A DNA stretch of 7,911 nucleotides, taken from positions 1-7,911 of the forward strand of contig SYDV01000045.1 in the NCBI GenBank assembly GCA_005801395.1, written 5' to 3'. Numbering within the stretch: the first letter of the stretch is position 1; the number at the start of each line of letters is the position of its first letter. The stretch is from Planctomycetia bacterium. GTDB taxonomy: Bacteria; Planctomycetota; UBA11346. Of the stretch, positions 6,764 through 7,911 are shown piece by piece. Position numbers and translations under genes: made by a program. The notes under the pieces were generated by a model. The model saw only the letters and a list, made by a program, of their open reading frames with translations, ran no database searches and was not told the DNA's origin.

Positions 6764-7803
6764 TGAAACCATGGAGCAACGGTTTGCTGGTGGCATTATG
6801 CCTCGGGGTTGTGATCAATATCCCAGGCAAATTGCAGGCAGGCGAGGTCGCAGCGAAAGAAATATCGACGCCAGACGTGGTGGTCGACAAAGGCTTGACC
6901 GCGCTGATTAAATTACAGGCAGAAAATGGTAGTTTCGATTCAGCCACTGGCATCACCAGTTTGTGCGGAATGGCGTTTTTAGCCGGCGGTCACACGCCAA
7001 CTCGCGGCATTTATCGTGAACCGAGTCGCAAAGCACTGGAATACGTGCTTAAAACTCAGGACAAGGTCAGTGGTTATTTAGGCGACCCTCAAGGCAACAT
7101 GTATTCGCATGGTTTCGCGACCCTTTATTTAGCTGAATGCTATGGCATGTCTCCGGATCCAACCTTGCGTCGATCCTTAGAAGCCGCGATTGATTTAATT
7201 CATCGTTCACAAAATAATGAAGGTGGCTGGCGCTACCAACCGTCACCTGTAGATGCTGATATATCCGTGTCTATTTGCCAAGTCATGGCCATGCGCGGCG
7301 CTTTCAATGTTGGCATTGGCGGTGGAGCTAGTCAGAAAGCAATTGCCAAAGCAGTCACTTATGTGCGTCGCTGTGCAATTGGCGACGGCAGCTTTAGCTA
7401 CCAAGCCGGTGGCGGTGGTGGCTGGGGAACCAATGGCGCTGAAGGTATCCCGCGCTGTGCGGCTGGAACCATGTGTTTAATTGGCTCAGGAACGACCGAT
7501 CTATCTGATGCCGTATTAGGTCCCGCCATGCGCTTTTTGCGCACGCATGTGTACGATCACCTGCAAGGGCGCGGTGACTATTATTGGTACGGTCAATACT
7601 ATGCCGCCCAGGCACTATTCCATTCGCCCGAGATCAAAGATTGGGAAAATTATTGGGCAAAAGCCTGGCCGACGATTGCTCGCCTACAAGAATCCGACGG
7701 TTTATGGAGTCGCAGCGATAGCGTTGGACCAGCCTTTAATACCGCAATGGCCCTGATTATTCTACAAATACCCAATAATTATCTGCCCATCTTTCAACGC
7801 TAA
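6763..7803 (+). CDS. Secreted squalene-cyclase/prenyltransferase-fold repeat protein
   Basis: A 346-residue protein with a signal peptide (hydrophobic core about 7-20, likely cleaved after LQA at residue 26), so it is exported to the periplasm or surface. The mature part has the alpha/alpha-barrel repeat signatures of the terpenoid cyclase/prenyltransferase superfamily: LQAENGSFD (51-59), SQNNEGGWRYQP (149-160), IGDGSFSYQ (206-214) and LQESDGLWSRSD (308-319), each a variant of the QW-type Q-x-x-G-x-W/F motif. It ends TAMALIILQIPNNYLPIFQR (327-346), a terminus I associate with planctomycete members. The region equivalent to the squalene-hopene cyclase DxDD acid reads DADI (164-167), so the second catalytic Asp is absent. 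The protein is also about half the length of hopene cyclases (roughly 630 residues). Export and the changed motif argue against squalene cyclisation; a binding or structural role is more likely (inference). ATG overlaps the upstream stop in TAATG with GGAG eight bases before. The frame is intact. Confidence 0.9.
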   Translation: MKPWSNGLLVALCLGVVINIPGKLQAGEVAAKEISTPDVVVDKGLTALIKLQAENGSFDSATGITSLCGMAFLAGGHTPTRGIYREPSRKALEYVLKTQDKVSGYLGDPQGNMYSHGFATLYLAECYGMSPDPTLRRSLEAAIDLIHRSQNNEGGWRYQPSPVDADISVSICQVMAMRGAFNVGIGGGASQKAIAKAVTYVRRCAIGDGSFSYQAGGGGGWGTNGAEGIPRCAAGTMCLIGSGTTDLSDAVLGPAMRFLRTHVYDHLQGRGDYYWYGQYYAAQALFHSPEIKDWENYWAKAWPTIARLQESDGLWSRSDSVGPAFNTAMALIILQIPNNYLPIFQR

Positions 7804-7869
7804 AAAGTTGGTTGAAGTTCTGGCGTAACTATGCTTGTGTAAAATGGTTTCGATTCGACGCTGTTAACT
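7804..7869 (+). promoter_or_regulatory. Downstream intergenic stretch with weak promoter-like element
   Basis: No hairpin terminator follows the cyclase-fold gene. A promoter-like TAAAAT (7840-7845) has a poor -35, TTCTGG (7818-7823), at 16-bp spacing. If real it would start transcription about 18 nt before the candidate GTG at 7870. Lack of a terminator equally allows read-through from the upstream pair. Confidence 0.2.
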
Positions 7870-7911
7870 GTGAACCAAACGCCAACCACTATCGTGCCAC
7901 CTATTGCCGAC
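7870..7911 (+). CDS. Possible N-terminus of a following gene, cut by window
   Basis: GTG at 7870 opens a frame of 14 codons to the window edge, reading VNQTPTTIVPPIAD with the GTG as start. No Shine-Dalgarno is visible. The same DNA is also open on the minus strand from the edge to a TAA at 7866-7864 (ending WRLVHS), so the tail of a convergent gene is an alternative. Too short to name. Confidence 0.22.
   Translation, partial: MNQTPTTIVPPIAD

Noticed and set aside
1..7911. CRISPR arrays, tRNA or rRNA genes, insertion sequences, integrases
   Set aside because: No regularly spaced repeats, RNA-gene signatures, transposase-like proteins or terminal inverted repeats were seen on reading both strands.

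Overview
The window most resembles a moderate-GC member of the Planctomycetota. Three features suggest this: a MoxR AAA+ ATPase, a very large three-TM-plus-coiled-coil protein with a PPAYT-containing periplasmic-type region, and a secreted terpenoid-cyclase-fold protein ending in LPIFQR. This combination is familiar from planctomycete genomes. The assignment rests on recognised protein style only; there is no rRNA or other phylogenetic marker here.

Layout. Positions 1-446 (+) hold the C-terminal part of an E. coli-type S-adenosylmethionine decarboxylase (SpeD), a polyamine-synthesis gene cut by the left edge. A strong hairpin at 482-508 separates it from a convergent minus-strand group. Read in transcription order, that group is moxR (2859-1822), a small class I SAM-dependent methyltransferase (1791-1207) and a 197-residue protein of unknown function (1150-557). 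The gaps are 30 and 56 nt, so one transcript is plausible.

A 259-bp intergenic region (2860-3118) with two small inverted repeats separates moxR from a divergent plus-strand pair. The first plus-strand gene (3119-6763) encodes a 1214-residue membrane protein with a long coiled-coil/Gln-rich C-terminal half. The second (6763-7803) overlaps it by one base (TAATG) and encodes a secreted squalene-cyclase/prenyltransferase-like repeat protein. The last 108 bp contain no complete gene, only a possible GTG start of a following gene.

How they may work together (inference): MoxR ATPases are chaperone-like remodelers that usually act on a neighbouring membrane or VWA-domain protein. Here no DUF58 or VWA gene is visible, and the nearest candidate partner is the divergent 1214-residue membrane protein with its translationally coupled secreted partner. 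This MoxR / giant membrane protein / cyclase-fold protein group is the least understood and most interesting content. speD looks like an unrelated neighbour.
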